Part shown: positions 42,895 to 49,310 of the stretch, in pieces
How the letters are laid out: each line of letters starts with the position of its first letter
Position numbering within the stretch: the stretch's first letter is position 1
NCBI GenBank assembly: GCA_028823395.1
Contig: JAPKBO010000005.1
Location: 1-49,310 of the forward strand
Length of the DNA: 49,310 nt
DNA from: Planctomycetota bacterium
GTDB lineage: Bacteria; Planctomycetota; UBA1135; GCA-002686595
Direction of reading: 5' to 3'
Made by a program: the position numbers and the translations under genes
The notes under the pieces: generated by a model
The model's input: the letters and a program-made list of their open reading frames with translations, nothing else
The model's database searches: none
What the model was told of the DNA's origin: nothing

Positions 42895-44033
42895 GTCGCA
42901 CTCCTAAGAGAAGCCACAATGGGGGCCCGCGCGGAACGGATGGCCGGTGCGAGACCTGCCAATGCTCCAGTGACAAGGGCGATGCCAAGCCCGCGAGCAA
43001 AGAGGGCCGGTGAGGTGGCAAAATTCACAGGCACCCCCTCCGTACCGATGGATAGATGCATCCCGTTCAGAATCGCCAGGGATACTCCCAGGCCCACAAG
43101 TCCACCCAACAAGCTCAGAGCAAGGCTCTCCGCCAGGACAACCCAGCCAAGATGCTCCTCACGGAAACCGAGCGTTCTAAAAACACCGAACTCCCGCACC
43201 CTCTCCTGTACAGACATGAAGACGGTATTGGCCACTAGGGCCAGGACGACGATCACACAGGCAAATCCCAATAGGCGTCCGATACCGAGGATCTCCCGCA
43301 GGTCACGGGTCGCCCGCTCAAGGAATGCCACCTGGGCCCGGGTGTCCGTCGGCTCCTCGGCCGTTACGAACAAGCTGTCTATCTCGCGGGAAATCTCACG
43401 GGCCTTCGAAGCATCCGTCACCTTGACTTCGAATTGGGTGACAGTCCCCAGCCGGTTGACCGGACCTGCGCGCTGGAGAAACTCCAGGTGCGTCAAGATC
43501 AGCCCTTCCTCAATGGCGGCCTCGGACTCGAAGATACCACGTACTTTCACGTCGATATCGCCGAAGCGGAAGGTGTCACCCACACTCACACCTTTGCGTA
43601 AGGCGAAGTCCGACCCCACCAGGGCAGCGTCGTGCTCGGTTCGGAACTGCTCCATGTTGCCGTCGATCAACTGAATGGCACGGGCCTTGAGCAAGGTGTC
43701 CACCGGCGTCCCCTGGAAAGCCACAAGGTCCAGGCTTGCGCGGCAATTACTCAGGTAGACCTTCACCGGGAGTACGGATTCAACACCTGGCACATCGGCG
43801 ATGCGAGTGGTGTACCACTCGGGCAGGAACGAGGTTTGCGGACAGTAGCGGTTCTTGCGATAGACGATCAGCGTACGCGCCGATTCGTCGCCGGAGAGAG
43901 CCTCATTCATACCCATGCTCAGACTCTCGACGAGCATGAGCAGAGTCATGGCACAGGCAATCCCACAAACCGAAAGGAAGGTACGGCCGGGGCGACGGAA
44001 GAGGTTACGCCAGATCAACTTGGTGAGCTTCAT
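42891..44033 (-). CDS. FtsX-like ABC transporter permease, first of pair
   Basis: 380 residues with the same four-helix layout as its partner. Helix 1 is 'TFLSVCGIACAMTLLMLVESL', the long periplasmic domain follows, then 'LLGFACVIVVLALVANTVFMSVQERVREFGVFRTLGFREEHLGW' with the coupling segment, and two more helices. It contains 'VGSDFALRKGVSVGDTFRFGDIDVKVRGIF', the usual beta-rich MacB-PCD periplasmic pattern. Overlaps of 4 bases with both neighbours indicate coupled translation with the ATPase and the second permease. Confidence 0.9.
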   Translation of the reverse strand: MKLTKLIWRNLFRRPGRTFLSVCGIACAMTLLMLVESLSMGMNEALSGDESARTLIVYRKNRYCPQTSFLPEWYTTRIADVPGVESVLPVKVYLSNCRASLDLVAFQGTPVDTLLKARAIQLIDGNMEQFRTEHDAALVGSDFALRKGVSVGDTFRFGDIDVKVRGIFESEAAIEEGLILTHLEFLQRAGPVNRLGTVTQFEVKVTDASKAREISREIDSLFVTAEEPTDTRAQVAFLERATRDLREILGIGRLLGFACVIVVLALVANTVFMSVQERVREFGVFRTLGFREEHLGWVVLAESLALSLLGGLVGLGVSLAILNGMHLSIGTEGVPVNFATSPALFARGLGIALVTGALAGLAPAIRSARAPIVASLRSAT

Positions 44034-44734
44034 GCGCTTGTAGCCTCCGATTTGTCGGACGTGATTGCGTGTAATTGTCCCTTCTCAAGATGCATGATGC
44101 GCGTCCCATGGTCGGCTGCTCGCGGGTCGTGGGTGACCATCACGATCGTCTTGCCGCGCTCTGAATTCAATCGCTGCAGAAGGTGCAGAATCCCTGCGGC
44201 GGACTCCGCATCCAGGTTGCCCGTGGGTTCGTCGGCCAGGATCATGTCGGGGTCCGTCACTAGAGCGCGTGCGATAGCCACGCGCTGCTCTTGGCCGCCG
44301 GAAAGTTGACCAGGGCGGTGGTCCGCGCGGTCGCTGAGACCCACGGCCTCCAAGGCCAAGCTGACCCGCTGATGACGCTCAGCCCTTGAGAGAGGCAGGA
44401 GCCAGAGGGGCAAGTCCACGTTCTCATAGGCCGTCAGCACGGGAACGAGGTTGGCCTGCTGAAATACGTAGCCGATGTGATCCGAGCGCCAGCGGGCAAG
44501 CTCGCGGGACGAGGCCGCAGTCAGGTCGGTGCCGGCCACCTCGATACGACCTTCGTCGGCATCGTCGATACCGGCAAGGAGGTTCAAGAGGGTCGTCTTA
44601 CCGCTGCCCGACGGGCCCAGCAGCACGAAGAACTCACCAGCCTCGATTGTCAGGTCCACCCCCTCTAGAGGGGTCACCGCATGCCCGCCCTTGGTGTAGC
44701 GCCGCGTCACGTTCGTTAAATTGGCAAAGCTCAT
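44030..44734 (-). CDS. LolD/MacB-type ABC transporter ATPase
   Basis: 234 residues. Walker A 'LGPSGSGKTTLLN' at about residues 39-51, 'YVFQQANLVPVLTAYENVDLPL' around the Q-loop, the signature 'LSGGQEQRVAIARAL', Walker B 'MILADEPTGNLD' and the H-loop in 'VTHDPRAADHG'. This is the LolD/MacB branch that drives FtsX-like permeases. The start overlaps the adaptor stop and its stop overlaps the first permease start, each by 4 bases. Confidence 0.95.
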   Translation of the reverse strand: MSFANLTNVTRRYTKGGHAVTPLEGVDLTIEAGEFFVLLGPSGSGKTTLLNLLAGIDDADEGRIEVAGTDLTAASSRELARWRSDHIGYVFQQANLVPVLTAYENVDLPLWLLPLSRAERHQRVSLALEAVGLSDRADHRPGQLSGGQEQRVAIARALVTDPDMILADEPTGNLDAESAAGILHLLQRLNSERGKTIVMVTHDPRAADHGTRIMHLEKGQLHAITSDKSEATSA

Positions 44735-46233
44735 TGTGTTGATTTCTCCCGGATCTCGATTCGATCCCCTTCTTCTAGTTGTTGACGTCCTTGGTCCACC
44801 ACCTTGTCACTGATATTCAATCCGGAGAGGACCTCGGTACGGTCGCCGAGGACCTGGCCCAGGGTGAGAGTACGCTTCGCGGCCAGCCCTGTGGTCCCAT
44901 CTACAACCCAGGCCGTCTCTCCCACCAGCACGCGGGTGGGAATGAGAACGCGATCCGAGGCCTCTGCGGACATGGAAGGATCGAGAGCGTCGCCCGTCCC
45001 AAAGAAACGGGCCTGGACGAGCATCTCGGGCTTCAATAGCACGTCCGCATCGTTCACGCGCACGTGTACCTGCAAGGTGACCTTTTGAATGTCCGCCCGC
45101 TGGACCAAGCGCAAGACCTCCCCCTCATAGGGCAGACCCTTGCGTGACTCCGCGAGGATTTCGACACGCTGGCCTATTTGCAGCCCGGACACGTTGGCCT
45201 GTGGCACGTCGACGCGTACGCGCAGTGAGGTCGGGTCGTAGAGGGTGCAGACCGACTGGTTGGCCAAGGTCATACCCGGCACGGCGAGTCTCGCCAGCAC
45301 CACCCCGTCTACGGGAGCCCGCACAATCATCCGCTCTACACGCAGAGCGGCTTCCTGGAGACGAGCCTGCGCCACCTGCACCTCTGCAGTCGCACGCTTG
45401 GATCGGGTCCGTGCTAGATCCAGACGGTCCTTGAACAACAAACGCACATCGGAGGCGGCACGGTCGTGCACGACCTGGGCTAAATCCACTGCGGCATTAG
45501 CCAAAGCGGTTTGAGCTTTCAGGCCCTCCAACTTGGCGCGGGCTTGCACAACGGCGGACTCGGCATTCTCTACCTGCCAATGGCTCGTTGCACCAGCGAC
45601 CTCAAGCTCCACCTGTACCAGCAGGGTAGTCTCAGCGAGGCTCAACTGCTCAGTGCCCTCCAATTCGGCTGCAGCCTGCTTATGAGCCGCAGCTTTGGCT
45701 CCATTGAGGCTGGCTTCGCTCGTGGCCACGGCCAGCCTTGTCTCGATGCCCTCCTCAAGTCGCTCCCGGCCGATGATCATGCCCGTCTCTACCAGCTCGG
45801 ACTGACGCACCTCCAACACGGCCTGCGCCTCGTCCTGGGCGATCAGCGCATCCTCGTCGACCAGTCGAGCGATCGGGTCCCCTGCGCTGACCTTGTCCGA
45901 TTCCTCGACGAGCATTTGTCTGACCGTACCGGGCGCGAGCGTCGGAACCTGAATGGGGAACGGATCGGGCTCGACCCAACCCGCAGCCTGCAGCACAACC
46001 TGCCCAACTGAGACTGCGCCGGCTTCACCGCCAGCAGTCGACTGGGGACGGATCACACTCACTTCCACCACGGGGGCAAAGTAGTCCTGCAGGGTCGTGG
46101 CCAAGACGCCAGCAAAACCCAGCAGTATCAATGTTGGAACCAACCAGCGGAGCACACTTCGCTTGGGAGGGTTGATGGAGGCCTTCGGTCGCGCCAAAGC
46201 CTCAAGATCAATGTCTGACTTTACTGAATCCAC
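44731..46233 (-). CDS. HlyD-like membrane fusion (periplasmic adaptor) protein
   Basis: 500 residues. One N-terminal anchor helix ('LRWLVPTLILLGFAGVLAT') is followed by the half-lipoyl motif 'GTVRQMLVEESDKVSAGDPIARLVDEDALI', a long alpha-helical hairpin (about residues 130-290, rich in Ala, Glu and Gln), the second half-lipoyl segment 'VRAPVDGVVLARLAVPGMTLAN' and a beta-barrel plus membrane-proximal domain. It bridges the inner-membrane transporter and the TolC-like protein. The long hairpin and the MacB-type partners fit a tripartite ABC efflux machine. It overlaps the TolC gene by 13 bases. Confidence 0.9.
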   Translation of the reverse strand: MDSVKSDIDLEALARPKASINPPKRSVLRWLVPTLILLGFAGVLATTLQDYFAPVVEVSVIRPQSTAGGEAGAVSVGQVVLQAAGWVEPDPFPIQVPTLAPGTVRQMLVEESDKVSAGDPIARLVDEDALIAQDEAQAVLEVRQSELVETGMIIGRERLEEGIETRLAVATSEASLNGAKAAAHKQAAAELEGTEQLSLAETTLLVQVELEVAGATSHWQVENAESAVVQARAKLEGLKAQTALANAAVDLAQVVHDRAASDVRLLFKDRLDLARTRSKRATAEVQVAQARLQEAALRVERMIVRAPVDGVVLARLAVPGMTLANQSVCTLYDPTSLRVRVDVPQANVSGLQIGQRVEILAESRKGLPYEGEVLRLVQRADIQKVTLQVHVRVNDADVLLKPEMLVQARFFGTGDALDPSMSAEASDRVLIPTRVLVGETAWVVDGTTGLAAKRTLTLGQVLGDRTEVLSGLNISDKVVDQGRQQLEEGDRIEIREKSTQ

Positions 46234-47678
46234 AGGGTCACCTCGTTAACGGGTTCGGATGATGGTGTTTGTCTGCCGCCGAGGCTGAGCGGGCCCAAGT
46301 GATCTTGCAGGTCGATCCTGGCAAGCTGCTCTTGCTCCCAGGCGTCGATGACCAGGTGGGACGAGCCCAAGCGTCTGTCGAAGAAATCGAACCACTCGGA
46401 CATGGGCTCCTCACCCTCATGCAGACGCGCACGGGAGGCGCCCCACATGGCGGCGGCGCCGCGCTCCATAGCGGAAGAGTGCAGGTCACGCTGCAGCAGA
46501 GCCTGTTCGTGGCTCGTGCGGGATCGCTCGATCCTAGCCAGTTGGTCCAGGTACGCTTCTTCAATGCGTTCGAGTTGGCGAGCGCGCCGGGCTTCCATGA
46601 CCTCCAGCTCTCCACGCCAACTCGACGGCCACGGCAGCTGAAGTTGGACAAAGCCGCCGAGTGTCGGCGAGTCAGTGATCAGACTCATGTGCGGACCGAT
46701 GCGCACCTCAGGCCAGGCCTTGGCAGCGACCCGACGCAGTTGCGCCTCGGCCACAGCCAGGGCAATGCGCTCTCGCCTGAGAAGCGGATGCCGATCGAGC
46801 AGGCCCCCCGCGTCTATGGTGTCCAGGTCCGCCGCTGGAATCTGAGCCTGGTTGGGAATGGCAAGCGAGGGATGCCCCATGGGCACACCACTCACCTCTG
46901 AAAGCAGCGCCTCGGCCCTCGCCTCTTGGACACGCAGGCGGGAGATCGCTGCTGCAAGTGAATGGGTGCGAGCCTCAACCCCTTCCCAGACAGCCGAGGG
47001 GAGGCGCCCGTGGGCCTGAAGAATCTCAAGGCGCACACGGTCTACCTGGAGATCCGATTGGAGCTGCTCAAGGGCCGTGTATCTGGCGCGGGCAGCCGCC
47101 AAGCTCACCCGCGAGCGCTCCACCTTGAAGCACGCGGACCACAGAGCCACTTCCAGCCCGACCGTGGCTTGCAGTACCTCGGTTCTCGCCAGCTCACGCT
47201 CGGCCTCGGCGGGTCCCAAACCCAGGAGGCGCGTCCATTCAATCGAGAGCTGGCCATCCACTAGGTCCTTGCCGTTCGGTACCTCGTGGAGCATGGACTG
47301 GAACCCCAGGGGGGCCGGAGCGCCGGCGGACCTGGCCAGACCCACGGCAGCCTGGAGTGCGCGGCGCGCCGCACGCACCTCGGGACTCCAGGTGTAGGCG
47401 CAGGCCTGCCAGTACCCCATTCGGCTGGCGTCGATCAAGTCCTCCGCACTGGGCTGAGGAAGATCGATCGCTTCAAGGCGTGCGATCTCGACAACCTCCG
47501 CTACGGGAGTACGAGAGACGTCGCGTTGATGCACGCTTCGGGCGATTTCACCCGGCTCGCTCTTCAGCGCCACGGGCGCGGCGCAGCTCGCAAGAAGAGC
47601 AACGGGAATCAGGATTCGGAGTTCGGGCCTTGGTAGAAACCTGGCCCATGAGTGACTCGGCATGGCATGGTTCCGCAT
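46221..47678 (-). CDS. TolC-like outer-membrane efflux protein, probable lipoprotein
   Basis: 485 residues. The signal sequence ends in 'VALLASCAAP', so lipidation at the Cys (about residue 32) is likely, as in many OprM-type proteins. Two long helical hairpins of TolC type are visible, rich in Ala, Arg, Leu and Gln ('RALQAAVGLARSAGAPA', 'LEVMEARRARQLERIEEAYLDQLARIERSRTSH'), with short strands between ('VRIGPHMSLITDSPTLGGFVQLQLPWP'). Three such channels would form a trimer joined to the adaptor. ATG 47663 is an alternative start. The next upstream gene in the run is the Cys-rich protein, 69 bases away. Confidence 0.87.
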   Translation of the reverse strand: MRNHAMPSHSWARFLPRPELRILIPVALLASCAAPVALKSEPGEIARSVHQRDVSRTPVAEVVEIARLEAIDLPQPSAEDLIDASRMGYWQACAYTWSPEVRAARRALQAAVGLARSAGAPAPLGFQSMLHEVPNGKDLVDGQLSIEWTRLLGLGPAEAERELARTEVLQATVGLEVALWSACFKVERSRVSLAAARARYTALEQLQSDLQVDRVRLEILQAHGRLPSAVWEGVEARTHSLAAAISRLRVQEARAEALLSEVSGVPMGHPSLAIPNQAQIPAADLDTIDAGGLLDRHPLLRRERIALAVAEAQLRRVAAKAWPEVRIGPHMSLITDSPTLGGFVQLQLPWPSSWRGELEVMEARRARQLERIEEAYLDQLARIERSRTSHEQALLQRDLHSSAMERGAAAMWGASRARLHEGEEPMSEWFDFFDRRLGSSHLVIDAWEQEQLARIDLQDHLGPLSLGGRQTPSSEPVNEVTLWIQ

Positions 47679-47747
47679 GGAAAGCGGAAGGGGGACTGGA
47701 ACGGCTGACGGGATTCACCCGCCGGAAAAAAAAGCCGACCAGCCGAG

Positions 47748-48164
47748 TCAGTTGCGCATAGGTGCCGTGCCGGGCAGCAGGCCCGATGGCGTCACCCCCA
47801 CCGGGGGTGGCCTCACGCAGCGTTCATTCGTTCGCTCCACAATCCGAAGAACCTCATTCTTAGAGAGGTTCGCAAACAGCGGCGTCGCGTCTTGATTCTG
47901 GGGAGCCGGACTCGAATCCAGGAACTGCTCGAAATCCGGTACGTCCACCGTGTGGCAGGAAGGACAATCGCTCTTGTCACAGCTCTTGCCGGTCTGAATC
48001 TCCATCAGCTCATCGCCCCCGTTTTGCTCCATCAGGCAGCAGGGCGAGCTATGTTCCGGAGCAATCACCGGGCATAGGCACCATCCCATCTCCACCCCGC
48101 GCGGCACCAAGAGTGCTGGCAGGCAGGCAAGAATCAGGAGTCGAACGTGGATGAGGGCGGACAT
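47748..48164 (-). CDS. Cys-rich exported protein leading the efflux operon
   Basis: 138 residues. A signal peptide ('VRLLILACLPALLVPRG') is followed by a short Cys-rich stretch: 'WCLCPVI', 'SPCCLMEQ', 'KSCDKSDCPSCHTVD' and a last Cys in 'ERCVRPPP', eight in about 90 residues of the mature protein. Spacing C-x4-C-x2-C-H resembles metal or disulfide clusters, not c-type heme (it reads CPSCH, which also fits CxxCH, so one heme is possible). I recognise no family. It is the first gene of the minus-strand run and lies directly upstream of TolC, adaptor and ABC genes, suggesting a periplasmic partner, perhaps metal-related. The rest of the protein is Pro- and Gly-rich. Confidence 0.75.
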   Translation of the reverse strand: MSALIHVRLLILACLPALLVPRGVEMGWCLCPVIAPEHSSPCCLMEQNGGDELMEIQTGKSCDKSDCPSCHTVDVPDFEQFLDSSPAPQNQDATPLFANLSKNEVLRIVERTNERCVRPPPVGVTPSGLLPGTAPMRN

Positions 48165-48361
48165 TTGATGGTTTCTTATCGACTAGGCGCAGTACGCATC
48201 ACAATCCTACTTGTTTGAAACTACCCCGACGGGCCCAGGATGCCCCAGGGCCTGTGCCATGGACAAGAACCACCGATGAACGGCTCCTGGGGGGTGTTTT
48301 GCGCCCCTTGCCATGCCACCATGGACACATCCTGCGCCCTCTGTTTCCGCATTCCATCTTC
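48165..48361. promoter_or_regulatory. Divergent intergenic region between the efflux run and the nuclease-like lipoprotein
   Basis: 197 bases between divergent starts, probably holding both promoters. I see no clear -35/-10 pair or repeat. Confidence 0.4.
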
Positions 48362-49310
48362 ATGTCGGGTCAATTTTCTCCACTTCAGAGCCCCATAAGC
48401 GCAGTAGTCGCCGCGCTGGGCACCCTCGTCCTGGCCTCGTGCCTTTCGAGTTGCACCCCTCAAACGCACGGGAAGCCACCGGCCAGCGGCACAGCCGTGC
48501 CCTTCGCCTTCTGGAATCTGGAGAACCTCTTCGACGCCGATGACGATCCGAACAACGACGGCGACGATGAGTACCTGCCAGGAAAGGAATGGACCCAGGA
48601 ACGCTACACCCTGAAGGTCAGCCACCTCGCGGAGGCCATCGCCGCCCTGGACGTGGACGTCCTAGGTGTCTGCGAAGTGGAAAACCGACGGACCCTGGAA
48701 GACCTGGTGAGCCACGCAGCCATCGCGGCTCGGGGCTATCAGATCGCGCACCTGGACTCCCCCGACCTGCGCGGCATCGATCTTGCCCTCCTCGTCGCGA
48801 AGCCCCTGCGCATCACAGGTGACCCGGTCCTGCACCCCATCGACCTTGGTGAAGATGAGCGTCCGACTCGCGGGGTTCTTGAAGTCCAACTCCAGATTCA
48901 GTCTCGGCCTTTGACTGTGCTCGTCAACCACTGGCCCTCGCGCTACGGAGGGCGAGAAGAATCGACCCCTCGACGGGAGAAGGCGGCAAGGGTGGTGCGG
49001 GCCATAGTGAATGAGCGCATGCGTACCGCGGCACAGAACGGTAGCGAAGCCGAGGTGCTGATCATGGGTGATTTCAACGACGACCCCTGGGACGACTCGG
49101 TGAAGGGGATCCTGGGAGCCGCCAAGGAGCTACGCACGGTGACCCACCCCTACAACCTGTTCACCCAAAACGACAAGCAGACCGCTCCACGCCTCTACAA
49201 TCCCACGTGGTCTCTCTTGGCCAATGGAGACCAGGGCACCTACTACTACTGGACCGATTGGACCTGGAACGTCTTCGACCAGATCATGGTGAGCCCGGGC
49301 CTCTTGGACG
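48362..49310 (+). CDS. Endonuclease/exonuclease/phosphatase-family lipoprotein, cut by window edge
   Basis: At least 316 residues from ATG 48362 with no stop before the window ends, which is why the ORF track shows only shadows here. A lipoprotein signal is clear: 'VAALGTLVLASCLSSC'. The EEP fold motifs are 'FAFWNLENLFDADDDPNNDGDDE', 'VLGVCEVENRRTLEDL' with the metal Glu, 'GIDLALLV', 'LVNHWPSRYGG' and 'LIMGDFNDDP' with the catalytic Asp/Asn. The segment 'DADDDPNNDGDDE' is Asp-rich. The protein should sit on the outside and cleave DNA, RNA, phospholipid headgroups or another phosphodiester; the substrate is unknown. Related exported nuclease-like proteins are common in environmental bacteria. 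Confidence 0.85.
   Translation, partial: MSGQFSPLQSPISAVVAALGTLVLASCLSSCTPQTHGKPPASGTAVPFAFWNLENLFDADDDPNNDGDDEYLPGKEWTQERYTLKVSHLAEAIAALDVDVLGVCEVENRRTLEDLVSHAAIAARGYQIAHLDSPDLRGIDLALLVAKPLRITGDPVLHPIDLGEDERPTRGVLEVQLQIQSRPLTVLVNHWPSRYGGREESTPRREKAARVVRAIVNERMRTAAQNGSEAEVLIMGDFNDDPWDDSVKGILGAAKELRTVTHPYNLFTQNDKQTAPRLYNPTWSLLANGDQGTYYYWTDWTWNVFDQIMVSPGLLD

Noticed and set aside
42517-43674. 385-aa plus-strand frame opposite the FtsX-like permeases
   Set aside because: Low-complexity Arg/Ser/Thr composition typical of an antisense shadow in GC-rich DNA.

Overview
The window looks like chromosomal DNA of a planctomycete, probably one of the marine, sulfatase-bearing lineages. This is inferred from gene content, not from a marker gene. 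The pointers are a secreted seven-repeat FG-GAP propeller whose C-terminal domain ends in a 'GETWNFQYWHR'-type motif, an exported sulfatase, a triple YHS-like protein, an ECF sigma / zinc anti-sigma / TPR-CHAT cluster, a two-heme peroxidase-like lipidless secreted protein and frequent GTG starts. No rRNA, tRNA, CRISPR array, phage or insertion sequence was seen. Nearly all DNA is coding; only one gap exceeds 300 bases.

Region 1 (1-9.8 kb) holds a gene tail cut by the window edge and a triple YHS-like membrane protein. It then carries a tight minus-strand operon, in transcription order: thiolase, 3-hydroxyacyl-CoA dehydrogenase, two cyclophilins, enoyl-CoA hydratase, thiolase, a one-chain isopropylmalate/aconitate-type dehydratase with its swivel domain first, and an isopropylmalate-dehydrogenase-like enzyme. 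Region 2 (10-15 kb) has a SirB1-like protein, a di-heme peroxidase-like protein with calcium-type loops and the FG-GAP propeller. Region 3 (15-21.3 kb) has exodeoxyribonuclease III, a GT87-type membrane glycosyltransferase gene broken by one in-frame TAG, and an operon of DEAD-box helicase, 2Fe-2S ferredoxin, IspH and a small membrane protein, followed by a DUF481 outer-membrane protein. Region 4 (21.4-27.2 kb) is a second minus-strand acyl-CoA operon: thiolase, 3-hydroxyacyl-CoA dehydrogenase, acyl-CoA dehydrogenase, a small helix-turn-helix protein, a second acyl-CoA dehydrogenase and a metallo-beta-lactamase-fold hydrolase. Together regions 1 and 4 supply the matrix steps of short-chain acyl-CoA oxidation or synthesis in duplicate, but no electron-transfer flavoprotein or CoA ligase is visible.

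Region 5 (27.2-32.8 kb) is the most system-like part: ECF sigma factor, membrane anti-sigma factor, exported TPR-CHAT caspase-like protease and a small secreted protein of unknown function, closed by a clear intrinsic terminator. Region 6 (32.8-48.2 kb) is one long minus-strand run. Its upstream half is a Cys-rich exported protein, a TolC-like outer-membrane protein, an HlyD-like adaptor, a LolD/MacB-like ATPase and two FtsX-like permeases, with start/stop overlaps that indicate translational coupling. Further downstream come a lipoprotein, sulfatase, RecN, mannose-6-phosphate isomerase, an RGG-tailed pseudouridine synthase, and an active/inactive pair of M16 peptidases. The window ends inside an exported endonuclease/exonuclease/phosphatase-family lipoprotein that the ORF track missed because it has no stop in the window.

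All assignments rest on reading motifs by eye; no database search was run.
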